A stretch of DNA of 64,000 nucleotides from Rhizosphaericola sp047606825 (GCA_047606825.1 JASGDY010000064.1:1-64000), one strand, 5' to 3'; counted from the first letter of the stretch, positions 35,930-45,274 are shown. The notes: a model not told the origin generated them from the sequence alone. Program-made: numbers and translations.

Positions 35930-35960
35930 AAGAAAAAGAGCCGCACGATCGTGCGGCTCT
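35930..35960 (-). terminator. Terminator of the GH125 gene
   Basis: AGAGCCGCACGA/TCGTGCGGCTCT (35937-35960) is a perfect 24-bp palindrome; on the minus strand it runs into TTTTTC. It ends 4 bp after the GH125 stop codon. Confidence 0.8.
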
Positions 35961-35964
35961 ACAT

Positions 35965-37395
35965 TTAATCCAACAACGTCTTGTTTTCACGATAGACTTT
36001 CCAGATCAGCTCGCCGCAAAGGGTGTTAGCCCAAGCAAACCATTTGCGGGTAAAGTTCATCGGGAGGTCCTTGTCAAAGGATTCGTGCATGAAGCCTGTC
36101 CCGGCATGGGTGGCCTGTATCATTTTGAGGCATTGGGCGATTTCGGTTCTGTCGGTGCTGGTCATGGCGCGCATGATGATGCCGAGATGCCAGATTTTGT
36201 CCTTGCCCGTGTGCGGACTGCCGATGCCTTCCGCGGCGTTGCCTTTGTAGAAATAAGGATTGTCGGCGGACAAGATATATTTTCGGGTATTCTGGTAGGT
36301 AATGTCGTTGGTGTTGACAGTGTGCGCGAGATATGGCAAGCTCAGCAGGGAGGGAATATTGCCGTCGTCCATCAAGTTGAAACTGCCGTAACCATTGGCT
36401 TCAAAAGCGTATATCTTTCCGTATTTGGGATGGAAAGTCGTACCGTAAGCCTGGACGGCCTGCCAGAGAGTTCTTACCAGTTCGCGTGCCGATCTTGCGA
36501 GTTCAGGTTGCTTTCCGCGCGCGTCCCAAATCTCTGCCAAATTCTGTAACGATATGATAGCGAATATATTGGAAGGAATCAAATACGGAAAAATCGTTGC
36601 ATCGTCACTTGGTCGGAACATAGAGCAGATCAGTCCATTGGGATTGGTCGGATTGCCGTAACCACTCATCGGAAGCGTGTCGGTCGATGTCGCGGCCTTA
36701 CGCTGGAAATGGTAAGGGCCGTCGTCCAATATACGCTGCTGTTCCTTGAAAGTCTGGATGACCAGTTCCATCGCCTTGTCCCATTCCGAGGTAAAGATGG
36801 TCGTACTTCCGGTCTCCTTCCAGTAACCATGTGCCAGCCGTATGGGATAGCAAAGACTGTCGATTTCCCATTTGCGTTCGTGGACGCCGGGCTTCATGTC
36901 CGTCAGATCGGAAGCCCATTCGCTGACCTGCTTTTCGTCTTTGTAGAAAGCATTGGCATAAGGGTCGAGGAGGATACATTTTGCCTGTTTGCTGATGAGT
37001 CCCTCTATCATCTTGGCGAGTTCCTTGTCGGTTTTGCACAGAGGAATGTATGGCCAGACCTGCGCCGAGCTGTCCCGCAGCCACATCGCGTCAATGTCTC
37101 CGGTGATGACATAGGTTTCGGGCTTGCCGCCAACAGTGTAATACTCAACGGTTGTATCCAAAGTGTTGGGGAAACAGTTTTCAAAAATCCACGCCAGCTC
37201 CTTGTTGCCGATGCTGGACTTGACCTCGTTGATAAGCCGCTCGACTGCCGGGCTTTTGAAACGACGCTGCGCCTCGGGAATGCGCACTACCGGAAAATCG
37301 ATGTTACTAGGTATGTTGCGGCCCAATCCAGACTTGGCGGCCAATACGCCGCCTGTTGCCATCAAAGATTGATGTATAAATTTTCTACGTTCCAT
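35965..37395 (-). CDS. GH125-family exo-alpha-1,6-mannosidase
   Basis: 476 residues of glycoside hydrolase family 125 (formerly DUF1237), an inverting enzyme that removes alpha-1,6-linked mannose from glycans. Blocks: YVITGDIDAMWLRDSSAQVWPY (about 94), YGSFNLMDDGNIPSLL, and GFMHESFDKDLP with the likely catalytic acid and base region. The N-terminus MERRKFIHQS... is Tat-like or a weak signal, suggesting export. Possibly works with the Gfo/Idh gene upstream in glycan use. Confidence 0.9.
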   Translation of the reverse strand: MERRKFIHQSLMATGGVLAAKSGLGRNIPSNIDFPVVRIPEAQRRFKSPAVERLINEVKSSIGNKELAWIFENCFPNTLDTTVEYYTVGGKPETYVITGDIDAMWLRDSSAQVWPYIPLCKTDKELAKMIEGLISKQAKCILLDPYANAFYKDEKQVSEWASDLTDMKPGVHERKWEIDSLCYPIRLAHGYWKETGSTTIFTSEWDKAMELVIQTFKEQQRILDDGPYHFQRKAATSTDTLPMSGYGNPTNPNGLICSMFRPSDDATIFPYLIPSNIFAIISLQNLAEIWDARGKQPELARSARELVRTLWQAVQAYGTTFHPKYGKIYAFEANGYGSFNLMDDGNIPSLLSLPYLAHTVNTNDITYQNTRKYILSADNPYFYKGNAAEGIGSPHTGKDKIWHLGIIMRAMTSTDRTEIAQCLKMIQATHAGTGFMHESFDKDLPMNFTRKWFAWANTLCGELIWKVYRENKTLLD

Positions 37396-37500
37396 TTATT
37401 GTAATGTTTGTCGTAAAACGGCATTTTGTTTAATGCTCTTTACCCTATTTTGGGCATTTTTACTTTTGCCTTCTTACTTTTAACTTAACGCTTCCGTCAA

Positions 37501-38589
37501 TCAATATTTTATGTCGTTTTTCGAATATCCAATTTCCACTTCTCGTCCGGAAGCGTTGCTTTCCATTGCCAGTTCTATGATGCGGATGATATTCCTCGCC
37601 TCCTCCGGCTTTACTTTAAGTGCTGCTTTCTGCCGCAATGTATCGTAAATATTTTGATAAAAGCCTGTATAGTCGCCCGGAACAGAAGGAAATATGGATT
37701 CTTTCAGTTCCCCGTCCTGCAAATACCTGAGTTTACCGTAAAATGCAGCGGGTTCCTTGCCCCAATCGATGGTGTCGATGGGTCTTTTTCCCGCTTTGAG
37801 GTCGTCCTCCTGGATGTCCATGCTGCTTTTGACATAGCTGCCGTTTTCTCCGTTCAGGATATAATGTGGACGAGGAATCGCCTTTAACATTCCAGCGCCG
37901 AGTTTGACACGCAGACCAGAAGCATATTTTAGGATGAGGTTGAAATAGTCCACCGCCTGGCTGCCTTTGCGCTGCATGGCAAGGTCTGCCCACACATATT
38001 TGGGACGTCCAAACAAGACCAAGGCTTCATCAATCAGATGCGCTCCCAAATCGTACAGGATACCCGAACCTGGCAGGTTTTCCTCACGCCAGGCATTGCC
38101 TTTCAACTGGTTTCGGAAACGGTCATAGTGCATTTCCAGTTCGACAACGCGGCCGACAAAACGTTTCTCGACGACGGACTGCAAGGTCTTGAAATCACTG
38201 CTCCAGCGGCGGTTTTGGTACACGCTCAACAGCAAATCTTTTTCCTTGGCCAACGCAATCAGCTCGTCCGCCTCCTCGGTCGTAATGGTAAACGGTTTAT
38301 CGACAACCACGTTCTTGCCTGTTTCCAACGCTTTCTTTGCCAGTTCAAAATGTGATGTATTGGAAGTAGCAATCACAACTAATTGGAGACCATCATCTTG
38401 AAAAATAAATTCACTATCACCGACAACTTCCGCATCGGGATATTGGTGTTGCGCTTTCCGTATGTTTTCGGGATTGGCAGTTCGGATTTTTCGCAACGAG
38501 AAACCTTCAACGTTATGTATGAACGGTGCGTGGAAGAGTTCGCCTGCCATACCAAAACCAATAAGTCCTACCCCAATATTTGTGTCCAT
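37501..38589 (-). CDS. Gfo/Idh/MocA-family oxidoreductase
   Basis: NAD(P)-dependent sugar or inositol dehydrogenase family. ATG at 38589 gives 362 residues beginning GVGLIGFGMAGELFHAPF (cofactor motif GxGxxG variant). The catalytic Lys lies in VVDKPFTIT (about 95). The conserved LPGSGILYDLGAHLIDEAL block follows (about 172). Substrate unknown; the family resembles scyllo-inositol or glucose-type dehydrogenases. The frame is open to 38655, but the extension would overlap the promoter region of the divergent BlaI-like gene. Confidence 0.88.
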   Translation of the reverse strand: MDTNIGVGLIGFGMAGELFHAPFIHNVEGFSLRKIRTANPENIRKAQHQYPDAEVVGDSEFIFQDDGLQLVVIATSNTSHFELAKKALETGKNVVVDKPFTITTEEADELIALAKEKDLLLSVYQNRRWSSDFKTLQSVVEKRFVGRVVELEMHYDRFRNQLKGNAWREENLPGSGILYDLGAHLIDEALVLFGRPKYVWADLAMQRKGSQAVDYFNLILKYASGLRVKLGAGMLKAIPRPHYILNGENGSYVKSSMDIQEDDLKAGKRPIDTIDWGKEPAAFYGKLRYLQDGELKESIFPSVPGDYTGFYQNIYDTLRQKAALKVKPEEARNIIRIIELAMESNASGREVEIGYSKNDIKY

Positions 38590-38689
38590 AGCCGAAAGAT
38601 ATTGCCCTAAGGTAATTCCATTGCAACAATTACCGTTAAAATTGATTAAAAACACGGTTTGATGTGGTCGTTGAAGGTTGTTAGTTTTG

Positions 38690-38714
38690 TATATTTGTTA
38701 CGAAGCATTTCGTA
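38690..38714 (+). promoter_or_regulatory. Promoter and probable operator of the BlaI-like gene
   Basis: TATATTTG (38690-38697) matches TAnnTTTG. Overlapping its end, TACGAA (38699-38704) and TTCGTA (38709-38714) form an inverted repeat around GCAT. BlaI/MecI repressors bind short palindromes over their own promoters, so this site is a good operator candidate, though it differs from the classical TACA/TGTA core. Confidence 0.5.
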
Positions 38715-38734
38715 CAAAAGAAAAACAGTGCCGC

Positions 38735-39121
38735 ATGAAACACTTAGAAACGCCCAAACCGTCGGAAGGCGAACTGGAAATATTGCAGATACTGTGGAAA
38801 AAGCACGCCGCGACCGTCCGGGAGGTCTATGAAGAAATCTCCCAAACGAAGAACTGTGCCTATACCACGACACTTAAACTCATACAGATAATGTATGACA
38901 AACAATTAGTTACTAGGGATGACGCTCAAAAAGTGCATCGTTACATGCCCAATATATCTAAAGAAAAGACACAAAAACAATTCCTCGGAAAAATGGTCCA
39001 TACCCTATTTTCCGGTTCGACATCCCAACTCGTGTTGCAGGCATTAGGCAACGGAACTGCCTCACCCGACGAACTGGAACAGATACAGGAAATGCTCAAC
39101 AAACTTAAAAAAGCCCAATAA
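38735..39121 (+). CDS. BlaI/MecI/CopY-family transcriptional repressor
   Basis: 128 residues from ATG 38735. Winged-helix N-terminal domain: LTPSEGE-like start (KPSEGELEILQILWKKHAATVREVYEEI in pieces), followed by YTTTLKLIQIMYDKQLV as recognition helix and wing, and KVHRYMPNISKEKTQ. The C-terminal helices mediate dimerisation. In the classical systems the partner BlaR1 protease triggers repressor cleavage on antibiotic binding; here the partner gene follows after 10 bp. No beta-lactamase is nearby. Confidence 0.93.
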   Translation: MKHLETPKPSEGELEILQILWKKHAATVREVYEEISQTKNCAYTTTLKLIQIMYDKQLVTRDDAQKVHRYMPNISKEKTQKQFLGKMVHTLFSGSTSQLVLQALGNGTASPDELEQIQEMLNKLKKAQ

Positions 39122-39131
39122 CCCACTGACT

Positions 39132-40697
39132 ATGTATTGGTTACAAAATATCGGACCAGCACTACTCGCCTCTCTATGGCAGTCCGCGATAGCTTATACC
39201 GTACTGTTTGCTTTCCGACGCTCCCAATTGACATCACCGGACAAAAGCTATCTATTGGGCATTGCCCTGCAATATGTGTTGATGGGATTGTTTCTCTGCA
39301 ACATTTTTAGCAATGGATCGGCAAGTAGCAATATTATGCCACAGATTTCATATCCAATAAAAAATATTTTTTCAAATAATTATATATCATACACTTATAT
39401 AATTTTACTACTATTAAATACATTTGTATTTATATACAAATCCGTCCATTCTAATAGAGAAATCCGTCTGCAATCAACCCATACAACCGAAATCCCGAAC
39501 CTCTTATATAAATTGACGGAAACATGGAAAACCAAACTCGGCATCCGCCGCCCCATCCGGCTGGTCATACAACAATCCGTCGTCACACCGTTTACAAAAG
39601 GTTTTCTCAAACCAGTCATCCTATTGCCGCTATCTGCACTCAACGGACTGGAAAGCAAGCAGATGGAAGCCGTTTTGCTCCATGAACTATGGCATATCAA
39701 AAGACACGATTACCTATTTTTACTCTTACAGTTATGCCTGGAAAAAATCATGTATTTCAATCCTTTCTACTTATTGATCGGGAAAGCGATACATGAGGAC
39801 AGGGAACTGTCCTGCGATACGAAGTCCATCAAAACAAGTAATTTAAATTCAATAGATTATATTGAAAGCCTACTATATTTTTCAAAAAAGGGAAATGGTC
39901 TCGTTCCCTCTTCTGGAACACTCTCCCTTACCGGAAAACCCAATAGCGAATTGGTAAACCGTGCGGCTTTTCTGTTGGAAAACCGTAAAAACAGAACGTT
40001 CCAGGCATCCTTTGGCATGAATATCCTTGCAGTTGGCGCATTGGTATTGAGCATCCTCAGCACAGGCAAACTCCCCCAAGCAGATCTGTTGGAAAAAGCT
40101 GGAAATATGTCCGCACCCAGCAATGCCAATTATACTATGACCACCAGTCCAGAATTGGAAAAAACAGTTCCTCCCATCAACATAGCCAACAATCCCGTTA
40201 AAGAAAAAATAGAAACAAAAAGTATTGTAAACAAAGAAGTTACGACATCTAACAGGAAAAAATCAAACACAAAAACAAAGCAGAAAAAGCTACAGACTCT
40301 TGCCGTTCCGGCCACACTTGATGCCAACACAACCGATGATGAAACGGCGCGCAACAATCAAAGCACGTTCGCAAGATTGGCAAACTACATCCAACCAAGC
40401 GACCTAAACGAGTATATACACTTCAAACCACTGAGAATCAATGCAAACAAAGCCGTGTTTGTTGCAGGAGTTAGCAACCAGGACGATCTGGAACAATTAT
40501 TCATCCAAGTAGCCAACAATATCAACAAGCATTTCAATATTGAAAGTTCCTCATTCCAATACAGTGCATTCATTGACAACAATCAGCTAATAGAACAAAA
40601 CACAATTGAATTAAAATCAACAGATTACAGATTTATACTCGTAAAAACAACCGAGAAAATCTATCTGGCGATTACACCTAGGAAACCTAATGTTTAA
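39132..40697 (+). CDS. M56-family (BlaR1/MecR1-like) membrane metallopeptidase
   Basis: 521 residues. Several N-terminal membrane segments (about 10-30, 36-60, 85-107), then a cytoplasmic zinc protease with HELWH (about 184) and the third ligand region EDRELSCD (about 225). A further membrane segment lies near 290-310. The C-terminal 200 residues are Thr/Asn/Lys-rich, followed by a small domain, and show no penicillin-binding sensor motif. It probably signals by cleaving the BlaI-like repressor; the inducing signal is unknown. Confidence 0.9.
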   Translation: MYWLQNIGPALLASLWQSAIAYTVLFAFRRSQLTSPDKSYLLGIALQYVLMGLFLCNIFSNGSASSNIMPQISYPIKNIFSNNYISYTYIILLLLNTFVFIYKSVHSNREIRLQSTHTTEIPNLLYKLTETWKTKLGIRRPIRLVIQQSVVTPFTKGFLKPVILLPLSALNGLESKQMEAVLLHELWHIKRHDYLFLLLQLCLEKIMYFNPFYLLIGKAIHEDRELSCDTKSIKTSNLNSIDYIESLLYFSKKGNGLVPSSGTLSLTGKPNSELVNRAAFLLENRKNRTFQASFGMNILAVGALVLSILSTGKLPQADLLEKAGNMSAPSNANYTMTTSPELEKTVPPINIANNPVKEKIETKSIVNKEVTTSNRKKSNTKTKQKKLQTLAVPATLDANTTDDETARNNQSTFARLANYIQPSDLNEYIHFKPLRINANKAVFVAGVSNQDDLEQLFIQVANNINKHFNIESSSFQYSAFIDNNQLIEQNTIELKSTDYRFILVKTTEKIYLAITPRKPNV

Positions 40698-40698
40698 G

Positions 40699-41322
40699 TT
40701 AGGTAGCACAAGCCTCTCTGAGCCGCTCCGCCGCATTCGGTCCCTCCATGCACAACAAATCCAGTATCGACACATTCGGTTGAAAACCAATCCGATCTTC
40801 AAACAACTGCGGATAAATTACCGGGTTAGGCGCATCCTTGTAATTCTTCGGCAGGAAATCTACACCCAATACTTTACCTTCCTCAATATATTGGTTTTCA
40901 ACAACTAATATCTTTTTCTTATCAATAATACGCCATAGCAACTGCCATATTTCCGTATTGAGATCCCATAGAAAACGGTATTCTTTCGTAAAAAACGGCG
41001 CGAAATAGTCGGCATAATATTCCCAAAATGGCGATTTGCCATAACAGCTCGTGATAGTCCGCCAATGGATTTTCTGCCAAGACTGGTTGGCAGCAATTTT
41101 TATGTCCTTGAACGGCAGTTTCTGGTCACGTCCATTTTCTATCGGTACGGACAATGCAACGGTTCCATTGCTCCCGACAACCACGCAACGGTTCTTGAAA
41201 GACATCTTTTTGTAGCTATCGCATGAAAAAATTTTTATATGTGTTTCGCCAATTGAATTTTTAAATAAGACAATTGATGGAAAGTAATGATTTTCAATAT
41301 ATAAAATACCTTTTTCTTTCAT
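40699..41322 (-). CDS. WbqC-like family protein
   Basis: 207 residues. WbqC-type features: IENHYFPSIVLFKNSI at the start, CVVVGSNGTVALSVPIENG, QSWQKIHWRTITSCYGKSPFWEYY, and NVSILDLLCMEGP at the end. The family is linked to surface polysaccharide or modified-sugar transfer by its name-giving gene but has no firm activity. Convergent with the M56 gene, with no room for a terminator between the stops (1 bp). The AT-rich gap upstream (41323-41584) holds no gene. Confidence 0.88.
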   Translation of the reverse strand: MKEKGILYIENHYFPSIVLFKNSIGETHIKIFSCDSYKKMSFKNRCVVVGSNGTVALSVPIENGRDQKLPFKDIKIAANQSWQKIHWRTITSCYGKSPFWEYYADYFAPFFTKEYRFLWDLNTEIWQLLWRIIDKKKILVVENQYIEEGKVLGVDFLPKNYKDAPNPVIYPQLFEDRIGFQPNVSILDLLCMEGPNAAERLREACAT

Positions 41323-41584
41323 GTTACGTCATTTTGTCAGCTTGATTTTATAGCTATCTAATTGGCTTCAAAACAGCATCAATATTGTGTAATAATTTAT
41401 TAAATTATATTGTATATTTTATTTAAAAACAATTAGTTAGTATAAAATATATTAACCAATATAATTAGCTATATAGATAACCAACGTCATGCCTTCCACC
41501 TACTAAGATTTATAGCATACAAAGAAAACGCAAATTTGCCGAATACCGTGCGGAAATTGTTTTTTGGTATGTAATATTGCATTT

Positions 41585-42049
41585 ATGAAAAGAGGCATAA
41601 AATGGGGCTCTCCTGCCCTCGCGGTTTTGTTAGCTGGTGTGTTGTTGGGAAGCTGTTCCAAACCCAAACCGCTCGTTTTTAAGGGTGTCAACCAGTTCAA
41701 GGTCGGCGATGTCGGCACGGACTCGTCCACCCTTTTTGCGGAGCTGGTGTTTTCCAATCCCAATGACATGAAGCTGGATTTCAAGAAGCTCGACTGTCAG
41801 ATTTTTGCCAACAACCAACTCGTCGGGCACTACGTCCAAGATTCGGTGACGCATGTCTTGCCGGGCCAAGATTTTACCTACCCGGCGAAAATCCGTGTCG
41901 ACATGCGGCCGATTGTCCAAAATGCGTTGGCGACATTCTTGTCCGGAACGGTGGATCTGCATTTCTTGGGCAACGTCAAAGTCGGACGCGGCGGTTTTTT
42001 TGCGAACATTCCGATTGATTTTTCGCATAAACAGAAGTTGCGGTTTTGA
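41585..42049 (+). CDS. LEA type 2-like lipoprotein
   Basis: 154 residues. Lipoprotein signal with LLGSC (Cys near residue 21). The remaining part is a small beta-sandwich like the WHy/LEA14 domain: FAELVFSNPNDMKLDFKKLDCQIFANNQLVGHY and HVLPGQDFTYPAKIRVDMRP. Such proteins are stress-linked in plants and unknown in bacteria. First of three same-strand genes with vanZ-like and lspA. Confidence 0.82.
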   Translation: MKRGIKWGSPALAVLLAGVLLGSCSKPKPLVFKGVNQFKVGDVGTDSSTLFAELVFSNPNDMKLDFKKLDCQIFANNQLVGHYVQDSVTHVLPGQDFTYPAKIRVDMRPIVQNALATFLSGTVDLHFLGNVKVGRGGFFANIPIDFSHKQKLRF

Positions 42050-42101
42050 TGAAAGTCATATATGCTTGTGTGAAATAGATTTCTTCTTGCGCCTTTTGTC
42101 T

Positions 42102-42109
42102 TATTTTTG
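42102..42109 (+). promoter_or_regulatory. -7 promoter box of the VanZ-like gene
   Basis: TATTTTTG matches TAnnTTTG and lies 21 bp before the start codon. No good -33 motif. Confidence 0.35.
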
Positions 42110-42130
42110 TCCAAACACGACACATCAGCA

Positions 42131-42553
42131 ATGGCTTCTTCCAGCAAAAAACTATGGCTTTGTTATATCCCGGCATTGGCTTGGGCAATTCTGATTTATA
42201 TTTTACTGACTCTGCCCGAGAAGGATTTCGAGGATTCCGAACTGAACCAGATTCCGCATTTCGACAAGGTCGTGCACATGGGACTGTTTGGCGCACAGGT
42301 GTTCTGGCTCACGCTGCCTTTGGCGAAGAGATACAAACCCAATGCGGCAATATTGCGGTGGATAACGTTAGCAGTCATTTTGTTTGGAATATTGATGGAA
42401 TACGTGCAGAAATATTTTACCGTGGACAGGAGCTTCGACTGGACGGACATGGTTGCGGACAGCGTAGGTGCTGTGCTTAGTTACTTTTGTATGCATTATA
42501 TTTTCAGCCAATACCAGAAGAAACACCCGATAAATTCCACTCCACTAGGCTAA
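42131..42553 (+). CDS. VanZ-like family membrane protein
   Basis: 140 residues with four hydrophobic segments. VanZ features: IPALAWAILIYILLTLP at the start, FDKVVHMGLFGAQVF, and ILMEYVQKYF...RSFDWTDMVADSVGAVL. VanZ of the Tn1546 cluster gives low teicoplanin resistance, but most chromosomal relatives have unknown roles. ATG at 42131 places the first membrane segment correctly. Confidence 0.88.
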   Translation: MASSSKKLWLCYIPALAWAILIYILLTLPEKDFEDSELNQIPHFDKVVHMGLFGAQVFWLTLPLAKRYKPNAAILRWITLAVILFGILMEYVQKYFTVDRSFDWTDMVADSVGAVLSYFCMHYIFSQYQKKHPINSTPLG

Positions 42554-42570
42554 ACCCAATTCGGTTGCCT

Positions 42571-42578
42571 TATCTTTG
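42571..42578 (+). promoter_or_regulatory. -7 promoter box of lspA
   Basis: TATCTTTG matches TAnnTTTG and lies 26 bp before the lspA ATG. Confidence 0.4.
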
Positions 42579-42604
42579 GTATCCAAAAATACGTATCGAA
42601 ATCC

Positions 42605-43255
42605 ATGAAAGTTCGTCATATTACATTGACAATCATTGCGTTGTTGTTGATAGACCAGATTATCAAGATATATATCAAGACCCATTACTACCTTGGCGAG
42701 GAGCACCATGTACTGGGCAACTGGTTCCGGCTGCACTTCATCGAGAACGAAGGCATGGCTTGGGGCATGAAGTTTGGCGGGGGCTGGGGCAAGATGCTCC
42801 TGACCCTGTTTCGTCTGGTGGCGGTCGTCTGGGGTTGTTTTTACATCAAACGGATCGTGGCGGAAAAGAAACATCCGGGTTTCCTGGTATGTGTGGCGTT
42901 GATTTTTGCGGGAGCGGCGGGCAACCTGATAGACAGTATGTTTTATGGATTGATGTTCAACGAGAGCGACCCTTATCTGCGCAATATTGCGACCATGTTT
43001 CCCAAAGGCGGCGGCTATGCCTCCTTTCTGCACGGACGTGTGGTGGACATGTTTTATTTTCCGGTTATCGACACGGTGCTGCCGAGTTGGGTGCCGTTTT
43101 GGGGCGGGGAAAGGTTTACGTTTTTTGATCCGGTGTTCAATTTTGCGGACGCGTGCATCTCTGTCGGCGTGATTATACTGCTCCTGTTCCAGTCCAAATT
43201 CTTCCCGGCGGAGACAAAGGAAGAAAACGCAGCGCGCGCAACGCCCAACGCTTGA
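42605..43255 (+). CDS. lspA: Lipoprotein signal peptidase (signal peptidase II)
   Basis: Cleaves the signal peptide of prolipoproteins in the inner membrane. 216 residues, longer than the roughly 165 of E. coli because of an insertion between the two catalytic Asp regions, typical of Bacteroidota. The catalytic Asp residues lie in AGAAGNLIDSM (about 116) and FNFADACISVG (about 184). LGNWFRLHFIENEGMAWGM is the conserved N-terminal block. Many lipoproteins in this window depend on it. Confidence 0.95.
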   Translation: MKVRHITLTIIALLLIDQIIKIYIKTHYYLGEEHHVLGNWFRLHFIENEGMAWGMKFGGGWGKMLLTLFRLVAVVWGCFYIKRIVAEKKHPGFLVCVALIFAGAAGNLIDSMFYGLMFNESDPYLRNIATMFPKGGGYASFLHGRVVDMFYFPVIDTVLPSWVPFWGGERFTFFDPVFNFADACISVGVIILLLFQSKFFPAETKEENAARATPNA

Positions 43256-43306
43256 TGTGAAAGTTCGGTTGGGCATTTTTTACTTTTGCCTTTTTACCTA
43301 AAACAC

Positions 43307-43888
43307 ATGAAAAGTATCGCGGTCTTTTGTGGCTCCAGTTCAGGTAATGCTGAGCAATATGCGGCGGCAGCGTACACACTCGGAAAAGCCTTGGCAGAAA
43401 ACAATATCGCCGTCATTTATGGCGGCGCCAAAGTCGGGCTGATGGGTGCGGTAGCAGACGGTGCTTTGGAAAACGGCGGGAAGGTAATCGGAGTGTTACC
43501 ACATTTTTTACGGAAAAAAGAAGTCGGACACGAACATCTAACCGAGCTGATACTGGTGGACAACATGCACGACCGCAAAAAGAAAATGGACGAACTCTCC
43601 GACGCCGTCATCATGCTTCCCGGCGGTTTCGGCACTTTCGAGGAGTTTTTTGAGATGCTTACCTGGGCTCAGTTGGGTCTCCACAAAAAAGCCATCGCCA
43701 TCCTCAACACCGACGGTTTTTACGACCAGCTTTTGCAGATGATGGACAACATGGTGGGCAACGGATTTGTCAAACCTAACCATCGTGCCATGGTTCTGAG
43801 CGACGATGACATTACCTCTCTCCTTTCCAAAATGCGCAAATATGAAGCTCCGGAAACAGGAAAATGGATAAGGCAACACGAACTATGA
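43307..43888 (+). CDS. LOG-family protein (putative nucleotide phosphoribohydrolase)
   Basis: 193 residues from ATG 43307. The Rossmann-like fold begins IAVFCGSSSGN, continues with YGGAKVGLMGAVADGAL, and has the family signature PGGFGTFEEFFEML (about 111). LOG proteins release cytokinin-type bases from nucleoside monophosphates or act on AMP; in bacteria the physiological role is uncertain. Confidence 0.93.
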   Translation: MKSIAVFCGSSSGNAEQYAAAAYTLGKALAENNIAVIYGGAKVGLMGAVADGALENGGKVIGVLPHFLRKKEVGHEHLTELILVDNMHDRKKKMDELSDAVIMLPGGFGTFEEFFEMLTWAQLGLHKKAIAILNTDGFYDQLLQMMDNMVGNGFVKPNHRAMVLSDDDITSLLSKMRKYEAPETGKWIRQHEL

Positions 43889-43929
43889 TAATCTAAGATG
43901 CAGAACGCCCCATATTATAATGTTACAAT

Positions 43930-44502
43930 ATGTTTCCGTTGCAAGCACATATCAACAAGTTTGTTTCCATACGTGAAAAAGATTGGGAGGAAATCGCATC
44001 TTATTTTAAGGTTTTATATCCAAACAAAAAAGAAATCCTTATTAGCGAAGGGCAAGTATGCAAGCATAATTATTATGTAGAAGATGGTTGCTTGCGTATG
44101 TATTTTATCGACCGAAAAGGTGTGGAAAGAACGGTACAATTTGCATTGGAGCATTGGTGGCTGGCAGATTATTTTTCTTTTCAAAAGCAGGAACCATCTG
44201 CGTTCTTTATCCAAGCCATAAAAAAATCAAAGGTCTGGGTATTGCCCTACCATAAGCAAGAAGAATTGTTGACTAAGTTTCCCGTTATGGAACGCTACTT
44301 CAGAATTGTCCATCAGACGGCACACGCGGCTGCGCAAGTCAAGATAAAACTAAGGCACGAGCTGAGCAAAGAAGAAAGTTTTCGACATTTTACCGCTTCG
44401 TTTCCTGAATTTGTGCAAAGTATTCCCCAATATATGTTAGCATCCTATCTGGACATTACACCTGAATATTTGAGTGAGCTGCGTGCAAAGTTCATTTCTT
44501 AA
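43930..44502 (+). CDS. Crp/Fnr-family transcriptional regulator
   Basis: 190 residues. The cyclic-nucleotide-binding-like fold spans about 15-120 (ILISEGQVCKHNYYVEDGCLRMYF). The C-terminal helix-turn-helix is short: SIPQYMLASYLDITPEYLSELRAKF. No Cys cluster of the FNR type and no classical cAMP-binding arginine motif are evident. It lies 69 bp before an AhpD-like gene and may control it. Confidence 0.88.
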   Translation: MFPLQAHINKFVSIREKDWEEIASYFKVLYPNKKEILISEGQVCKHNYYVEDGCLRMYFIDRKGVERTVQFALEHWWLADYFSFQKQEPSAFFIQAIKKSKVWVLPYHKQEELLTKFPVMERYFRIVHQTAHAAAQVKIKLRHELSKEESFRHFTASFPEFVQSIPQYMLASYLDITPEYLSELRAKFIS

Positions 44503-44571
44503 ACCAGCTTAATTTTTTCTCCATTGTTCAGTGTCAATTTTGTCCCATCAAAACAAAAACAATATAATACG

Positions 44572-45012
44572 ATGGAACAAAGAATGAATCTTGACCTAAT
44601 TGAGCCGAACGGTTACCAAGCCATGCTTGGACTGGAAACCTATATACGCAACAGCGGGTTGCGCGCGCAACATCGCGAACTTATCAAACTTAGGGCTTCA
44701 CAAATCAATGGTTGTGCTTTTTGTCTGCACATGCACAGTCTGGAAGCAGTGGAACTCGGCGAAACAGCGCAAAGGATTTTCATATTGGACGGGTGGCGAG
44801 AAACCAACTTTTTTTCAGAAGAAGAAAAGGTCATCTTGGCTATGACGGAAGAAATTACCTTCATCCACCAAAAAGGACGTTCTTCTGAAACCTATCAAAA
44901 GGCCTTGCAGTATTTTGACGAACATTATATCGGCCAGATTATTTTCACAATTGTCACTATCAACGCTTGGAATAGGATTGCCATCAGCACACACATGCAG
45001 ATTACACAATAA
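44572..45012 (+). CDS. Carboxymuconolactone decarboxylase/AhpD-like protein
   Basis: 146 residues from ATG 44572. The AhpD redox motif is present as GCAFCLHMHS (CxxC plus His, about 44), followed by helices typical of the fold. Likely a peroxide-related or disulfide-reducing protein; many annotations simply say carboxymuconolactone decarboxylase family. Probably regulated by the upstream Crp/Fnr-type protein. Confidence 0.9.
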   Translation: MEQRMNLDLIEPNGYQAMLGLETYIRNSGLRAQHRELIKLRASQINGCAFCLHMHSLEAVELGETAQRIFILDGWRETNFFSEEEKVILAMTEEITFIHQKGRSSETYQKALQYFDEHYIGQIIFTIVTINAWNRIAISTHMQITQ

Positions 45013-45105
45013 CCTGTATATTTAATAGTTGAGATGACATGAACATTGTCCAGAAATCCCACTTTATACGATTTTGATTTATATTTTAGACCAAAAATCC
45101 ATTTG

Positions 45106-45220
45106 TGCTGTTCGGGATTTGCAATCCCGAACGCTTATCCGTGCATTTGCAATGCACTGCTATTTGCGGATTTCAAATCCGCCGATAAGGCTTCAGGATT
45201 ACAAATCCTGAAGAGCGGAG
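45106..45220. repeat. Composite hairpin element, copy A
   Basis: Four hairpins in a row, each with a 3-nt loop: 45110-45132 (GTTCGGGATT arm), 45141-45157 (GTGCATT), 45166-45182 (GCGGATT) and 45191-45213 (CTTCAGGATT). CTTATC (45134-45139) and GATAAG (45184-45189) enclose the middle two. Related to copies B, C and D at 52.2, 53.4 and 54.2 kb, partly in inverse orientation. Confidence 0.8.
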
Positions 45221-45274
45221 TAATAAAAATTATTGGTCTATATTGAATTTCATTATCGTATTACATAAAACAAA

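Noticed and set aside
42487..43128. 213-codon plus-strand frame
   Set aside because: Overlaps the end of the VanZ-like gene and most of lspA in another frame; lspA has both catalytic Asp motifs.
45106..45220. Reading repeat A as a CRISPR array or tRNA cluster
   Set aside because: The hairpins differ from one another, there are no regular spacers, and no tRNA cloverleaf or CCA end can be drawn.
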